Source: Pseudoxanthomonas mexicana
GTDB lineage: Bacteria > Pseudomonadota > Gammaproteobacteria > Xanthomonadales > Xanthomonadaceae
Direction: 5' to 3'
Assembly (NCBI RefSeq): GCF_001556105.1
Contig: NZ_LSIF01000083.1
Coordinates: 124,001-188,000 of the forward strand
Length of the DNA: 64,000 nucleotides
The notes below the pieces were generated by a model that saw only the letters and a list, made by a program, of their open reading frames with translations, searched no databases and was not told the origin of the DNA. The position numbers were made by a program, and so were the translations under genes. Positions 39,376 through 48,921 of this stretch are shown in pieces (within the stretch, counting starts at the first letter, position 1; each line of letters begins with the position of its first letter).

Positions 39376-39881
39376 GTGGCGCTTCCGGTATCGAGCGCGA
39401 GAGTATGCGCCACGCGCTGCGCGGGCGTGATCGACATGATGACCACCGGCGTGCCGTGCAGGGAGGTGCGCTCCTCAAACCGCCACCCAAGGGACGCATA
39501 GAAATCCTCGTGCCACAGCGTGAACAGGCGTAACAAGGCGACGCCTTCGCGCGCCGCATGCGCAACGGCGGCGTCCACCAGGATCCGACCGCCACCGCGA
39601 CCACGCGCATCAGGCAGCACGAACAGGCTACCCAACCAGGGACTGCCGCGATCCTGCAGGGCGGGCGCGTCTTCGATCAGCAGGCTGACCGAGCCCAGCA
39701 GGTGGCCATCGTCCATCAGCAGCAGCGTGGTCGGAAGCGACGTGCGCATGGCGTGGTCAGCCAATTCTTCGGTCGCGACGTCCAGGGTCCAGTCGTCGTA
39801 CAGCGCGCCCCATTCCCGGTGATGCCAGCGGGCAAGCGGCTCGATGCACGCGGGGTGCCGCCCGATCGCGTCGATGCGCAC
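39372..39881 (-). CDS. GNAT-family N-acetyltransferase
   Basis: This 169-residue protein has the acetyl-CoA binding motif of GNAT enzymes, SLFVLPDARGRGGGRILVDAAVAHA (R-x-x-G-x-G/A variant), in its central part. The acceptor is unknown. The start is a GTG at 39881, three bases beyond the nrdR stop. It overlaps the downstream gene as ATGA. Confidence 0.85.
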   Translation of the reverse strand: MRIDAIGRHPACIEPLARWHHREWGALYDDWTLDVATEELADHAMRTSLPTTLLLMDDGHLLGSVSLLIEDAPALQDRGSPWLGSLFVLPDARGRGGGRILVDAAVAHAAREGVALLRLFTLWHEDFYASLGWRFEERTSLHGTPVVIMSITPAQRVAHTLALDTGSAT

Positions 39882-39884
39882 GGC

Positions 39885-40421
39885 TCAGCGCTTCTTGTTC
39901 TTGTCCGCGTGCTTGTCGAAGGCCACGACGTCCCCACCCAACAGGGACAGCTGGCCGGCGCCGGCGGGCAACTCTCGCTCGAGCTTCTCGATTTCCTCGC
40001 GGAAATCGGCCACGTCCTCAAAGCTGCGGTAGACCGAGGCGAAGCGGACGTAGCCGACGTGGTCGAGCTTGCGCAGTTCGCCCATCACCAGTTCCCCGAT
40101 CTTGCGCGAGGCTATTTCGCGTTCGCCGCTCATGCGAATCGCATGGATCACCGCACGCACGGCGGCCTCGATCTGTTCTTCCGACACCGGACGCTTCTGC
40201 AGCGCACGGTCGAAGCCGGCACGCAGCTTGCGTGCATCGAAGGTATCCCGACGTCCATCGCCCTTGATGACCGCCGGCAGCTTGATCTCGATGTTTTCCA
40301 GCGTCGAGAAGCGCTCCCCGCAGGCCTCGCACTCGCGACGGCGCCGGATCGTCGCGCCGTCTTCAGAGACGCGCGAATCGATGACGCGGGTGTCAGTGTG
40401 CTGGCAGAAGGGGCAGTGCAT
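39885..40421 (-). CDS. nrdR: Transcriptional repressor NrdR
   Basis: NrdR senses ATP and dATP and represses ribonucleotide reductase genes. The 178-residue protein has a zinc ribbon (Cys3, Cys6, Cys31, Cys34), the RRRREC segment used for DNA contact, and an ATP cone domain beginning [15 protein letters not shown]. It lies one gene downstream of glyA and upstream of ribD, an order known in gammaproteobacteria. Confidence 0.97.
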   Translation of the reverse strand: MHCPFCQHTDTRVIDSRVSEDGATIRRRRECEACGERFSTLENIEIKLPAVIKGDGRRDTFDARKLRAGFDRALQKRPVSEEQIEAAVRAVIHAIRMSGEREIASRKIGELVMGELRKLDHVGYVRFASVYRSFEDVADFREEIEKLERELPAGAGQLSLLGGDVVAFDKHADKNKKR

Positions 40422-40422
40422 G

Positions 40423-40923
40423 TCAGCCCCCGAACTCCACGGGCATCAACGTGGTGAGACCCCGACCCCTGTAGCGCGACGGCTCGAAACGGAATCCATC
40501 CAAAAGGGCCATCAACTGGGCGTTGTAGGCGGGCGCCGTGCTGCAGGTCACCACTTTATCTAGGATCCGTCCCTCGCCATCCACCAATACATAGGCTTGA
40601 GCCTTGAAACCACGCCTCGCCTTGCCCGCAAACCCGAAGTCGACGCGGGGCGCATGAATGACACGGCCCGCAGACCATGAGGCACGTGACAGATCCACGC
40701 CATCCTCCTGAGGCCAGACTTCGTTGCGGAAGGCGAACTTCCGGAACTCGGCATGCGTCATCTGTGGCTCCAAGCCCTTCCGGCAAGGGAAGAAGCCTTC
40801 GGGCACAGCGTCCATGTAGTCCGGAGGCGCGGAGAACACGGGTTCTTTAGGCGGCACCTCACCAGCCGCCGCAGAGCCGCACGCGAACGCCATCACGAAC
40901 AGCACCAACGTTATCGACCGCAT
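40423..40923 (-). CDS. Exported protein with a TonB C-terminal-like domain
   Basis: This 166-residue protein has a signal peptide ([20 protein letters not shown]). Its last 65 residues ([21 protein letters not shown], then [14 protein letters not shown]) look like the C-terminal domain of TonB, with the conserved F-P-G pattern. The membrane anchor and proline-rich spacer of true TonB are absent, so it is not an energy transducer. The function is unknown. It sits one base upstream of the nrdR start codon. Confidence 0.7.
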   Translation of the reverse strand: MRSITLVLFVMAFACGSAAAGEVPPKEPVFSAPPDYMDAVPEGFFPCRKGLEPQMTHAEFRKFAFRNEVWPQEDGVDLSRASWSAGRVIHAPRVDFGFAGKARRGFKAQAYVLVDGEGRILDKVVTCSTAPAYNAQLMALLDGFRFEPSRYRGRGLTTLMPVEFGG

Positions 40924-40983
40924 GACGGTTGCCTCCCATGCCGAATGGCGCTCGCGAGTTCGCACGCTCTGCCCGCTCCCGGG

Positions 40984-42240
40984 TCAGCTGCCGTAGACCG
41001 GGTACTTCCGGCACTGCGCAGTGACAGCATCACGCACCTTCGCCAGCACGGCCTCGTCGCTCGGCGCATCCAGCACGTCGCAGATCCAGTTGGCCAGGTC
41101 GATGCAGTCCTGCTCACCGTAGCCGCGCGTGGTGACGGCGGGCGTGCCGATGCGCAGGCCGGAGGTCACGAAAGGCTTGCGCGGGTCATTCGGCACGGAG
41201 TTCTTGTTGACGGTGATGTGCGCCTTGCCCAGCGCTTCTTCCGCATCCTTGCCGCTGACATCCTTGCCGATCATGTCGACCAGCATCAGGTGGTTCTCGG
41301 TACCACCGGACACGATCTTGTAACCGCGTGCGATGATCGTCTTCGCCATCGCCTGTGCGTTCTTCACGACCTGTGCCTGGTAATCCTTGAAGCCAGGCTC
41401 AAGCGCTTCCTTGAACGCCACGGCCTTGGCCGCGATGACGTGCATCAGCGGACCGCCCTGGATGCCCGGGAAGACGATGCTCTGCAGCTTCTTCTCGATC
41501 TCTTCACCCGCGCCCTTGGCCACGATGATGCCGCCGCGCGGGCCGCGCAACGTCTTGTGGGTGGTCGAGGTGACCACGTGCGCGTGCGGCAGCGGGTTCG
41601 GGTAGACGCCGGCCGCGACCAGCCCGGCGACATGCGCCATGTCGACGAACAGGTAGGCACCGACCTTGTCGGCAATGGCGCGGAAGCGCGCCCAGTCGAC
41701 AACCTGCGAATAGGCCGAGAAACCGGCCACGACCATTTTCGGCTTGTGTTCCAGCGCGAGTTTTTCCACTTCGTCGTAGTCGATCAGGCCCTGGTCGTTC
41801 ACGCCGTACTGGACGGCATTGAAGATCTTGCCCGAGGCATTCACCTTGGCGCCGTGGGTCAGGTGGCCGCCATGGGCCAGCGACATGCCCAGGATGGTGT
41901 CGCCCGGCTGGAGCAGGGCGAAATACACGGCCTGGTTGGCCTGCGAGCCGGAATGCGGCTGCACGTTGGCGTAGTCGGCGCCGAACAGCTGCTTCACGCG
42001 ATCGATGGCCAGCTGCTCGGCCACGTCGACGTACTCGCAGCCGCCGTAATAGCGCTTGTGCGGATAGCCTTCGGCGTACTTGTTGGTCAGCACGCTGCCC
42101 TGGGCTTCCAGCACGCGCGGGCTGGCGTAGTTCTCGCTGGCGATCAGCTCGACGTGATCCTCCTGTCGGCGCGCCTCGTGGGCGATGGCCTGGGCCAGTT
42201 CGGGATCGTAGGTTTCGATGCGGGCGTCGCGCGGGAACAT
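40984..42240 (-). CDS. glyA: Serine hydroxymethyltransferase
   Basis: GlyA interconverts serine and glycine with tetrahydrofolate and is the main source of one-carbon units. The 418-residue enzyme has [31 protein letters not shown] and the pyridoxal-phosphate lysine in [16 protein letters not shown]. Length is standard. ATG at 42240 (MFPRDARI) fits the family. No terminator follows, so transcription may continue into the downstream TonB-C-like gene and nrdR. Confidence 0.98.
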   Translation of the reverse strand: MFPRDARIETYDPELAQAIAHEARRQEDHVELIASENYASPRVLEAQGSVLTNKYAEGYPHKRYYGGCEYVDVAEQLAIDRVKQLFGADYANVQPHSGSQANQAVYFALLQPGDTILGMSLAHGGHLTHGAKVNASGKIFNAVQYGVNDQGLIDYDEVEKLALEHKPKMVVAGFSAYSQVVDWARFRAIADKVGAYLFVDMAHVAGLVAAGVYPNPLPHAHVVTSTTHKTLRGPRGGIIVAKGAGEEIEKKLQSIVFPGIQGGPLMHVIAAKAVAFKEALEPGFKDYQAQVVKNAQAMAKTIIARGYKIVSGGTENHLMLVDMIGKDVSGKDAEEALGKAHITVNKNSVPNDPRKPFVTSGLRIGTPAVTTRGYGEQDCIDLANWICDVLDAPSDEAVLAKVRDAVTAQCRKYPVYGS

Positions 42241-42316
42241 CGGGTCTCCGGGGCATGGCAGGGCGGGGATGCCGATTGTAGCCCGCCCTGCACCCGGCCA
42301 CCCCGCGCTTAAAAGG

Positions 42317-42340
42317 AAAAGCGCGCCGGAGCGCGCTTTT
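42317..42340 (-). terminator. Rho-independent terminator after the RcnB-like gene
   Basis: AAAAGCGCGC and GCGCGCTTTT form a perfect 10-bp stem around a CGGA loop, flanked by A and T runs, so it could work in both directions. It separates the RcnB-like gene from glyA. Confidence 0.9.
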
Positions 42341-42361
42341 CGGAGCATCGGGGCTACTGGC

Positions 42362-42847
42362 TCAGTGGCGCAGCATCAAGTCCGCGATGACGCCGGTGGC
42401 GATGGCGACCATCAGCAGGTTGCCGCGGTCGTCGCGCACCCAGTGGTAGCCCCGGGGAGGATGACGCACCTGGTAACGGTTGTAGTCGTTCACTACGTAC
42501 ACCGGGCCGCCGTAGTAGTCACGGTACCGCTGCCCCTTGGCCCACCGGTGGTAGCCGGGGGCGGGACGGTACGTGACGCGCGGCGGCGCGTAGTACCGGC
42601 GATCGTCGTAGTGCCGATTGTCGTAGCGGCGGTCATCCCGACGGCCCTCGCTGTAGCCGTGGCCGTATGCCTGCCGCCGGTTGTGGTCATTGCGACGATC
42701 GTCCCGACGGTCATCACGGCGATCGTAGTGACTGGAACGGTCCCGATCGCGTCCACGATGATCGTTCTCGCGCGCCAGTACGGGGGCGGTGACGGCGAAG
42801 GCCAGGACGGCGCAGGCCATGCTCTGGAAAAGACGCTTGGTATTCAT
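42362..42847 (-). CDS. RcnB-family periplasmic protein
   Basis: The 161-residue protein has a signal peptide ([15 protein letters not shown]) and a highly charged stretch rich in Arg, Asp, His and Tyr. It ends with a conserved segment of the RcnB family: [18 protein letters not shown], then [22 protein letters not shown]. RcnB in E. coli modulates nickel and cobalt homeostasis together with the RcnA pump. No rcnA or rcnR lies here, so metal specificity is not supported. It is divergent from ettA. Confidence 0.85.
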   Translation of the reverse strand: MNTKRLFQSMACAVLAFAVTAPVLARENDHRGRDRDRSSHYDRRDDRRDDRRNDHNRRQAYGHGYSEGRRDDRRYDNRHYDDRRYYAPPRVTYRPAPGYHRWAKGQRYRDYYGGPVYVVNDYNRYQVRHPPRGYHWVRDDRGNLLMVAIATGVIADLMLRH

Positions 42848-42984
42848 GGAAACCCCTCTGTGTGGCACGTGAGTCCATCATGCCGATCACATCTGAACCG
42901 ATTCCGGCTGGAAAACGGTTACGGCCACGTCAACGCCATGTCGGTCTGCGGCATTCAGCGGGCGGTCGGTCCCGCGGGAGCGGC

Positions 42985-42990
42985 TATAAT
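42985..42990 (+). promoter_or_regulatory. Candidate ettA promoter -10
   Basis: A perfect TATAAT lies 70 bases before the ettA start. The -35 is poor. The rest of the 213-base gap between the divergent RcnB-like gene and ettA holds nothing else I recognise. Confidence 0.5.
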
Positions 42991-43060
42991 CGCCGCCTTC
43001 CCATGTGCCTCCCCGCCCGCCGTCCCGGCCGGGCGCCGGGGCCTGCGTACCGGAGCCTGC

Positions 43061-44728
43061 ATGTCCTCGCAATACATCTACACCATGAACCGGGTCAGCA
43101 AGGTGGTTCCGCCCAAGCGGCAGATCATCAAGGACATCTCGCTGTCGTTCTACCCGGGCGCGAAGATCGGCCTGCTGGGCCTGAACGGCGCCGGCAAGTC
43201 CACGGTGCTGAAGATCATGGCCGGCGTGGACAAGGATTTCGAGGGCGAAGCCCGCCCGCAGCCCGGCATCAAGGTCGGCTACCTGGCGCAGGAGCCGGAA
43301 CTCAACCCGGAGCACACCGTCCGCCAGGCCGTCGAGGAAGGCGTGGGCGACGTGCTGCAGGCCCAGGCCGCGCTGGAAGCGGTCTACGCCGCCTATGCCG
43401 AGGAAGGCGCCGACTTCGACGCCCTCGCCAAGGAGCAGGAACGACTGGAGGCCATCCTGGCCGCCGGTGACGCCCACACGCTCGAGAACCAGCTGGACGT
43501 GGCCGCGGACGCCCTGCGCCTGCCGCCGTGGGATGCCATCGTCGGCAAGCTGTCCGGCGGCGAGAAGCGCCGCGTGGCGCTGTGCCGCCTGCTGCTGCAG
43601 AAGCCGGACATGCTGCTGCTCGACGAACCGACCAACCACCTGGACGCCGAATCGGTCGAATGGCTGGAACAGTTCCTCGCCCGCTATACCGGCACCGTGG
43701 TGGCCGTCACCCACGACCGCTACTTCCTCGACAACGCCGCCGAGTGGATCCTCGAACTCGACCGTGGTCGCGGCATTCCGTGGAAGGGCAACTACACCGA
43801 CTGGCTGGTGCAGAAGGACGAGCGCCTGAAGCAGGAGGACAACCAGGAAAAGGCCCGCCAGAAAGCCATCCAGAAGGAACTGGAGTGGTCGCGGCAGAAT
43901 GCCAAGGGCGGGCGTTCGAAGGGCAAGGCGCGCCTGGCGCGCCTGGAAGAGCTGCAGTCGGTCGACTACCAGCGCCGCAACGAGACCAACGAGATCTTCA
44001 TTCCGCCGGGCGAGCGCCTGGGCAACAACGTCATCGAGTTCAAGAACGTCTCGAAGAAATTCGGCGACCGCCTGCTGATCGACAACCTGAGCTTCCTCGT
44101 GCCCGGCGGTGCCATCGTCGGCATCATCGGCCCGAACGGCGCCGGCAAGTCGACGCTGTTCAAGATGATCACCGGGCAGGAGAAGCCGGATTCAGGCACG
44201 ATCACCACCGGTCCGACCGTACAACTGGCCTACGTCGACCAGAGCCGCGAGAAGCTGGAGGGCAACCACAACGTGTTCCAGGAAATTTCCGGCGGCCTGG
44301 ACATCCTCAACATCAATGGCGTCGAGATCCAGTCCCGCGCCTACATCGGCCGCTTCAACTTCAAGGGCCAGGACCAGCAGAAGATGGTCGGCTCGCTCTC
44401 CGGCGGTGAGCGCGGCCGCCTGCACATGGCCAAGACGCTGCTGCAGGGCGGCAATGTGCTGCTGCTCGACGAACCGTCCAACGACCTGGATATCGAAACC
44501 CTGCGTGCGCTGGAGGACGCGCTGCTCGAGTTTCCCGGCAACACGTTCGTCATTTCGCACGATCGCTGGTTCCTGGACCGCATCGCCACGCACATCCTCG
44601 CCTTCGAAGGCGATTCGCACGTGGAGTTCTTCCAGGGCAACTACCGCGAGTACGAGGAAGACAAGAAGCGGCGCCTTGGTGAAGACGGTGCGCGTCCGCA
44701 CCGTCTGCGCTTCAAGGCATTGAAGTAA
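43061..44728 (+). CDS. ettA: Energy-dependent translational throttle protein EttA (ABC-F)
   Basis: EttA binds the ribosomal E site and gates entry into elongation according to ATP/ADP level. The 555-residue protein has two ABC domains, with Walker [10 protein letters not shown] and GPNGAGKST, signatures LSGGEKRR and LSGGERGR, and Walker [12 protein letters not shown] and [11 protein letters not shown]. There are no membrane segments. The linker ([16 protein letters not shown]) and the arm region fit EttA rather than Uup or YheS. Start ATG at 43061 ([16 protein letters not shown]) is the family N-terminus. Confidence 0.97.
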   Translation: MSSQYIYTMNRVSKVVPPKRQIIKDISLSFYPGAKIGLLGLNGAGKSTVLKIMAGVDKDFEGEARPQPGIKVGYLAQEPELNPEHTVRQAVEEGVGDVLQAQAALEAVYAAYAEEGADFDALAKEQERLEAILAAGDAHTLENQLDVAADALRLPPWDAIVGKLSGGEKRRVALCRLLLQKPDMLLLDEPTNHLDAESVEWLEQFLARYTGTVVAVTHDRYFLDNAAEWILELDRGRGIPWKGNYTDWLVQKDERLKQEDNQEKARQKAIQKELEWSRQNAKGGRSKGKARLARLEELQSVDYQRRNETNEIFIPPGERLGNNVIEFKNVSKKFGDRLLIDNLSFLVPGGAIVGIIGPNGAGKSTLFKMITGQEKPDSGTITTGPTVQLAYVDQSREKLEGNHNVFQEISGGLDILNINGVEIQSRAYIGRFNFKGQDQQKMVGSLSGGERGRLHMAKTLLQGGNVLLLDEPSNDLDIETLRALEDALLEFPGNTFVISHDRWFLDRIATHILAFEGDSHVEFFQGNYREYEEDKKRRLGEDGARPHRLRFKALK

Positions 44729-44733
44729 GGCCT

Positions 44734-44753
44734 GCAGCGCCCGCGGGCGCTGC
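44734..44753. other. Perfect 20-base palindrome after ettA
   Basis: GCAGCGCCCGCGGGCGCTGC begins five bases after the ettA stop and just before the T-run terminator. It may be a 3'-end stabilising structure or an accessory terminator. Confidence 0.4.
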
Positions 44754-44771
44754 GCTTACGCAGCAACCAGG

Positions 44772-44800
44772 AAGCGCCGGCCTACGTCGGCGCTTTTTTT
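44772..44800 (+). terminator. Rho-independent terminator after ettA
   Basis: AAGCGCCG pairs with CGGCGCTT around an eight-base loop, followed by a run of seven T (44794-44800). The convergent DUF3667-like gene ends 12 bases further on. Confidence 0.88.
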
Positions 44801-44811
44801 CTTCTTCGCGA

Positions 44812-45609
44812 TCAACCCAGGCTGGCTGACAGCAGCAGGACGGCGACGATCGCGCCTGTCACCAGGCTTTGGGCGAGCAGGAACATCGCCAGACCCAGGG
44901 CGGTGCGCAGGGCCGTCGTCCAGCGGGAGTGGCTCTGGAACATCTGGATCAACGAAAAGACGACGTACGTGCAGACGAACAACATGGACCATGCCTGCGC
45001 ACTCGGTAGCCAGCGTTGCAGCACCACCGCAAACGCCATGAAGACGAATGTCTGGACCGTCAGGAACGCCGACACCACCAGCCACTCGGGGTAGTTCAAA
45101 CCCCGCCCACGGAAGGCCAGCCAGAACGCCGCGGCCTCCAATGGCAGGCACAGCAGCGTGAATGCCGTCAGGTGTGTGTTGATCCAATCCCTTGCTGCCG
45201 CGAACGACCGGGTCACCACGGCAGGATCGGCAACGTCGTTGCCTCCCATGGCGCGTCCCTGGGAGTAGCCGGCCTGCATCGCCGACCCCACCAGATCGCC
45301 TCCCAGCAGGTACTTGCCCAGCAACACGACTGCCGCCGCCGTGATCATCAGCAGCAACAACGGCTTGACCTGCTTCGCACGCTGACCGTCGAGGTAGGCA
45401 CGCATCAGGTGCCCCGGCCGCAGCATCAGCTCCTTCAACGAGTACAGGATGCCCCGGTCCATGTGGAGCACGCTGTGCTCCAGCTCATGGCCGAGGAAAT
45501 GCCAGTCGATGCGGTGCGCCGGCGTCGGCTGGCCGCAGGCGGGGCAGAACTTCTGTTCGGGACCATCCGTCACGCGCGCGCAGTTGGCGCACTTCCCCCT
45601 ATCCGACAT
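44812..45609 (-). CDS. DUF3667-like zinc-ribbon membrane protein
   Basis: This 265-residue protein starts with a zinc ribbon (CANC and CPACGQ, two Cys pairs). HSVLHMDRGILYSLKELMLRPG follows, which is characteristic of the DUF3667 family, and then four or five membrane helices. The function of the family is unknown. I chose the ATG at 45609, which has GGGGA six bases upstream. Two ATGs further upstream lack a ribosome site. It is convergent with ettA. Confidence 0.82.
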   Translation of the reverse strand: MSDRGKCANCARVTDGPEQKFCPACGQPTPAHRIDWHFLGHELEHSVLHMDRGILYSLKELMLRPGHLMRAYLDGQRAKQVKPLLLLMITAAAVVLLGKYLLGGDLVGSAMQAGYSQGRAMGGNDVADPAVVTRSFAAARDWINTHLTAFTLLCLPLEAAAFWLAFRGRGLNYPEWLVVSAFLTVQTFVFMAFAVVLQRWLPSAQAWSMLFVCTYVVFSLIQMFQSHSRWTTALRTALGLAMFLLAQSLVTGAIVAVLLLSASLG

Positions 45610-45681
45610 CGCCATCCCCATGGCATGAAAGCGTCGCATTCTAGAGCGGAGCCCCTGTGTTTGGAAAAGCGGCGACCGCCC

Positions 45682-46851
45682 TCACTCCATCGGCAGTCCG
45701 AACACCTTGCGCAGGTAGGCCACGAAATCGGGGTCGTCACTCATGCCCTTGCCGGGCGTGTCGCTGACCTTCGCCACCGGCTGGCCTTGGCAGCGCACCA
45801 TCTTCAGCACCAGTTGCAGGGGCTTGGGGCCCAGGTCGTTGGTCAGGTTGGTGCCGATGCCGAAGCCCACCTTGCAGCGGCCATGGAAATGCGCGTGGAT
45901 CCGCAGCACCGCTTCCACGTCGAGGCCATCGCTGAACACCAGCGTCTTGCTGCGTGGATCGATCCGCTGCGACTCCAGGTGCGCGATGACGCGATCGCCC
46001 CACACCAGCGGATCGCCCGAGTCGTGGCGCATACCGTCGAACAGCTTGCCGAAATAGAGGTCGAAGTCGCGCAGGAAGGCGTCCAGCCCCACGACGTCCG
46101 ACAGCGCAATGCCGAGGTCTCCGCGGTACTCCTGCGCCCAGGCCTCGAAGGCGGCGCGTTGCGAATCGCGCAGGCGCGGCCCCAATTGCTGGAACGCCTG
46201 CAGCCACTCGTGCGCCATCGTGCCGTGTGGCGTCATGCCGTAAAGACGCGCGAAATGCACGTTGCTGGTGCCGACGAACTGGCCGCCCAGCAGCTGCTGG
46301 CAGATCGGCAGCAGCCGCGCATGCCAGTCGTGCGAGTAGCGGCGCCGCGTGCCGAAGTCGGTGATCGTGCAGTCCGGCGCGGCATCGCGCAGGCGCTCCA
46401 GCTTGCTGCGCAGGCGATGCTCGCCCTCCCGCTCGTCGCCGCCGGGCTGCGCGCGCATCCATGTCTCGCTGATGATGGCCAGCACCGGCACTTCGAACAG
46501 GATGGTCTGCAGCCATGGCCCCTCGATGGTCAGGTCGAGCTCGCCGGGCACCTGCTGCGAGGGTACGAGCCGCACGTGCCGCCGGCGCAGCTGGAACTGC
46601 TCCAGGAAATCGACGAAATCCGGCTTGATGTAGCGCAGAGAACTCAGGAACCGTAGTTCGTCCTCGCTGAAACGCAGCGTGCACAGCTGGTCGATCTCGG
46701 CCGAAATCGCCTCCAGGTGCCGGACCAGGTCCACGCCCGGTGTCCGGCACTTGAAGCGGTACAGGACCTGCGCCCCGGGATGCTGGTGCAGTACCGCCTG
46801 CATCATCGTCAGCTTGTAGAGGTCGGTATCCAGCAGCGAGGGGATCATCAT
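45682..46851 (-). CDS. pncB: Nicotinate phosphoribosyltransferase
   Basis: PncB makes nicotinate mononucleotide in the NAD salvage pathway. The 389-residue enzyme shows [17 protein letters not shown] near the N-terminus, [32 protein letters not shown] (with the histidine that becomes phosphorylated), [11 protein letters not shown] and VFSDGLD. Length is standard for the E. coli type. ATG codons at 46851 and 46848 are both possible starts. It is divergent from the chemotaxis-type receptor gene. Confidence 0.97.
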   Translation of the reverse strand: MMIPSLLDTDLYKLTMMQAVLHQHPGAQVLYRFKCRTPGVDLVRHLEAISAEIDQLCTLRFSEDELRFLSSLRYIKPDFVDFLEQFQLRRRHVRLVPSQQVPGELDLTIEGPWLQTILFEVPVLAIISETWMRAQPGGDEREGEHRLRSKLERLRDAAPDCTITDFGTRRRYSHDWHARLLPICQQLLGGQFVGTSNVHFARLYGMTPHGTMAHEWLQAFQQLGPRLRDSQRAAFEAWAQEYRGDLGIALSDVVGLDAFLRDFDLYFGKLFDGMRHDSGDPLVWGDRVIAHLESQRIDPRSKTLVFSDGLDVEAVLRIHAHFHGRCKVGFGIGTNLTNDLGPKPLQLVLKMVRCQGQPVAKVSDTPGKGMSDDPDFVAYLRKVFGLPME

Positions 46852-46970
46852 GCCGGTCGCGCACCGTACGGTCGGGGACGACCATGGTCGCATGATCGAC
46901 TGCTGCCATTGCGCATGAGGTTGCTGCATCGCCCCATCGCGGGGAAACCGCGCACCTCGAGGGTGCCGAT

Positions 46971-46997
46971 TAAAGCGCCCCACCCATGCGCCGATAG
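46971..46997 (+). promoter_or_regulatory. FliA (sigma-28) type promoter
   Basis: TAAAGCGC, exactly 11 bases, then GCCGATAG. The enterobacterial FliA consensus is TAAAGTTT-N11-GCCGATAA, so the -35 core and seven of eight -10 bases match with the correct spacing. It lies 78 bases before the receptor gene. FliA drives late flagellar and chemotaxis genes. Confidence 0.75.
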
Positions 46998-47074
46998 CGC
47001 CTCAACACCGGGACCGTTCGCACGCTTGACTACGCCGACGTCGTGCCGCCCCGTCCTTTCCCACTAGGAGCTTC

Positions 47075-48160
47075 ATGAACGCATGCGCTGCGGACCCCGT
47101 GTCTGATGCCGGCATCGACGACCACATCCAGTCCGTGTCCGGATTGTCGGATTCGCTGCTGAAGCAGCTGCGCCAGTCGCTGCAGAAGATCGACGAAATC
47201 AACCGCGTCACCCGCATCATCTCGATGAATGCACGCATCGAAGCGGTCCGCATCGGCACGGCCGGGCGCAGCTTCGGCGTGATCGCGGAAGAGATGGATA
47301 CGCTGTCGCGGCGGGTCAGCGATACGGCGCGCGAGATCGACCAGATGGCGGGCCGCACCAGCACCGACCTGCGCGAACGGCTGGACGAGCTGCAGACCAA
47401 TGTCCGCCGCACCCGCCTGACCGATCTGGCGTTGGCGAACATCGACCTGATCGACCGCAACCTGTACGAGCGCAGCTGCGACGTGCGCTGGTGGGCGACC
47501 GATGCCGCGATGGTGGCCGCCCTGCAGGATCCGCAACCGGCGGCACTCGCCCACGCCAGCCAGCGCCTCGGCCAGATCCTCGATTCGTACACCGTTTATT
47601 TCGATCTGGTGCTCGCCGACCTGCACGGCAACGTCATCGCCAACGGCCGGCCGCGCCGGTACCGCTCGGCGGGACAGTCGGTGGCGCAACAGGCCTGGTT
47701 CCAGTCGGCGATGGCCACCGCCAGTGGCGAGGCGTTCGGCTTCCAGTCGATGCACGCCAGCCCGCTGGCCGGCGGCGAACGCGTGCTGGTCTACGCCTGC
47801 ACGGTACGCGAGGGCGGCCGCGTGACGGGCCGGCCGCTCGGCGTGCTCGGCATCGTATTCCGCTGGGACGCGCTCGCGCAGACCATCGTCGAACGCACGC
47901 CGCTGTCGGAGGCCGAGTGGCGCCGCAGCCGGGTCTGCATCGTCGATGGACACGGGCACGTGCTGGCCGATACCGCGGGCGGCGACGCGGCGTCACCGCG
48001 ACTGGATTTCCCCGGCCGTGCCGCTTTGTTCGCGCAGTCGCGCGCGGCGGTCGACCTGGTCATCGATGGCCGTGCGCACTGCATTGCGCATGCCGCGTCA
48101 CCGGGCTACGAGACTTACCGCACCGGCTGGCATTGCGTGATCGTGCAGGGCATCGACTGA
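47075..48160 (+). CDS. Soluble chemotaxis-type receptor: MCP tip followed by a Cache-like domain
   Basis: In this 361-residue protein residues 40-90 resemble the signalling tip of methyl-accepting chemotaxis proteins (ISMNARIEAVRIGTAGRSFGVIAEEM, compare [22 protein letters not shown]). Residues 115-360 look like a Cache-type sensor (YTVYFDLVLADLHGNVIANG, FGVL-like strands, DGHGHVLADT). There is no membrane segment, and the order is reversed compared with classical receptors. A FliA-type promoter precedes it and AGGAG lies 5 bases before the ATG. It probably signals to CheA/CheW in the cytoplasm. The ligand is unknown. Confidence 0.8.
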   Translation: MNACAADPVSDAGIDDHIQSVSGLSDSLLKQLRQSLQKIDEINRVTRIISMNARIEAVRIGTAGRSFGVIAEEMDTLSRRVSDTAREIDQMAGRTSTDLRERLDELQTNVRRTRLTDLALANIDLIDRNLYERSCDVRWWATDAAMVAALQDPQPAALAHASQRLGQILDSYTVYFDLVLADLHGNVIANGRPRRYRSAGQSVAQQAWFQSAMATASGEAFGFQSMHASPLAGGERVLVYACTVREGGRVTGRPLGVLGIVFRWDALAQTIVERTPLSEAEWRRSRVCIVDGHGHVLADTAGGDAASPRLDFPGRAALFAQSRAAVDLVIDGRAHCIAHAASPGYETYRTGWHCVIVQGID

Positions 48161-48169
48161 GGCTGCCGC

Positions 48170-48493
48170 TCAGGCCAGCCAGACGCCGTCGTCGCGCACC
48201 TGCACGGCGACCGCACGCAGCGAGTCCCCGCGGCAGGGCCCGGCCACGCAATCGCCCCGCACGAGTTCGAACGAGGCACCGTGGGCGGCACAGACCAGAT
48301 AGCCCTCCTTGCTCTTGAGGAACTGGCCCGGTGCCCAGTCGAGTCGACGGCCGGCATGCGGACAGACATTCAGCCAGGCGCGGACTTCGCCACCATCCCG
48401 GAAGAGGATCAATGACTCGGCATCATCGCCGATCGTGGCCTCTACCTCGGCAAAGCCGCCATCGGCGATGTCATTCAGTGCACCCAGTCGCAT
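48170..48493 (-). CDS. Small Rieske [2Fe-2S] protein
   Basis: The 107-residue protein is a single Rieske domain. Cys44-Pro-His46 and Cys68-Ala-Ala-His71 supply the two Cys and two His ligands. Such small soluble Rieske ferredoxins serve as electron carriers to oxygenases or nitrite-reductase-like enzymes, but no partner is encoded next to it. The ATG at 48493 is preferred over one seven codons upstream because it begins the domain. It is convergent with the receptor gene, with a 9-base gap. Confidence 0.88.
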   Translation of the reverse strand: MRLGALNDIADGGFAEVEATIGDDAESLILFRDGGEVRAWLNVCPHAGRRLDWAPGQFLKSKEGYLVCAAHGASFELVRGDCVAGPCRGDSLRAVAVQVRDDGVWLA

Positions 48494-48582
48494 GTCGTTT
48501 AACGAAGTCCTCACACGGTCACGTAACGGTCATCCGATACTGCGGCACCGGCCCCCGCCGCATTCTGTCACGACGCAACGCC

Positions 48583-48858
48583 ATGTACGCACGCCACTTC
48601 CAGTTCAACGCCTTCCGCCACGCCTTCGCTCCGCGCAAGCCGCGCCATCCGCTGCTGCGGGTCGGCCTGGGCTTGCTGGGCGTCGCGCTGCTGGGTGTGC
48701 TGGTGTTCTTCAGTGTGTTCGTCGGCGCCGCCATGATCGCGGCCGGTCTGGTCTACAAGCTGGTGCGCCAGCGCGGCAAGCCGCAGGCCCGCGACGCGCG
48801 CGTGGTGGATGCCGAGTACCACGTGGTTCGCAAATCGGTGCTGCCGCTGCCGCGCTGA
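48583..48858 (+). CDS. Small membrane protein of unknown function
   Basis: This 91-residue protein has a basic N-terminus, one long or two short hydrophobic helices (residues 26-58, LLRVGLGLLGVALLGVLVFF and onwards) and a basic cytoplasmic-looking tail. I do not recognise a family. The next gene starts 63 bases downstream behind a TACACT -10-like element, so it may be monocistronic. Confidence 0.65.
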   Translation: MYARHFQFNAFRHAFAPRKPRHPLLRVGLGLLGVALLGVLVFFSVFVGAAMIAAGLVYKLVRQRGKPQARDARVVDAEYHVVRKSVLPLPR

Positions 48859-48921
48859 AGCTGCGTCCGGGAGCCCGTTCCCGCCTACACTCTGCGGCCA
48901 TTCCCTGCTCGACTGGCCGAC

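Noticed and set aside
42218..43060. An upstream extension of ettA by 281 codons
   Set aside because: It runs antisense through the RcnB-like gene, and EttA family proteins begin at MSSQYIYTM.
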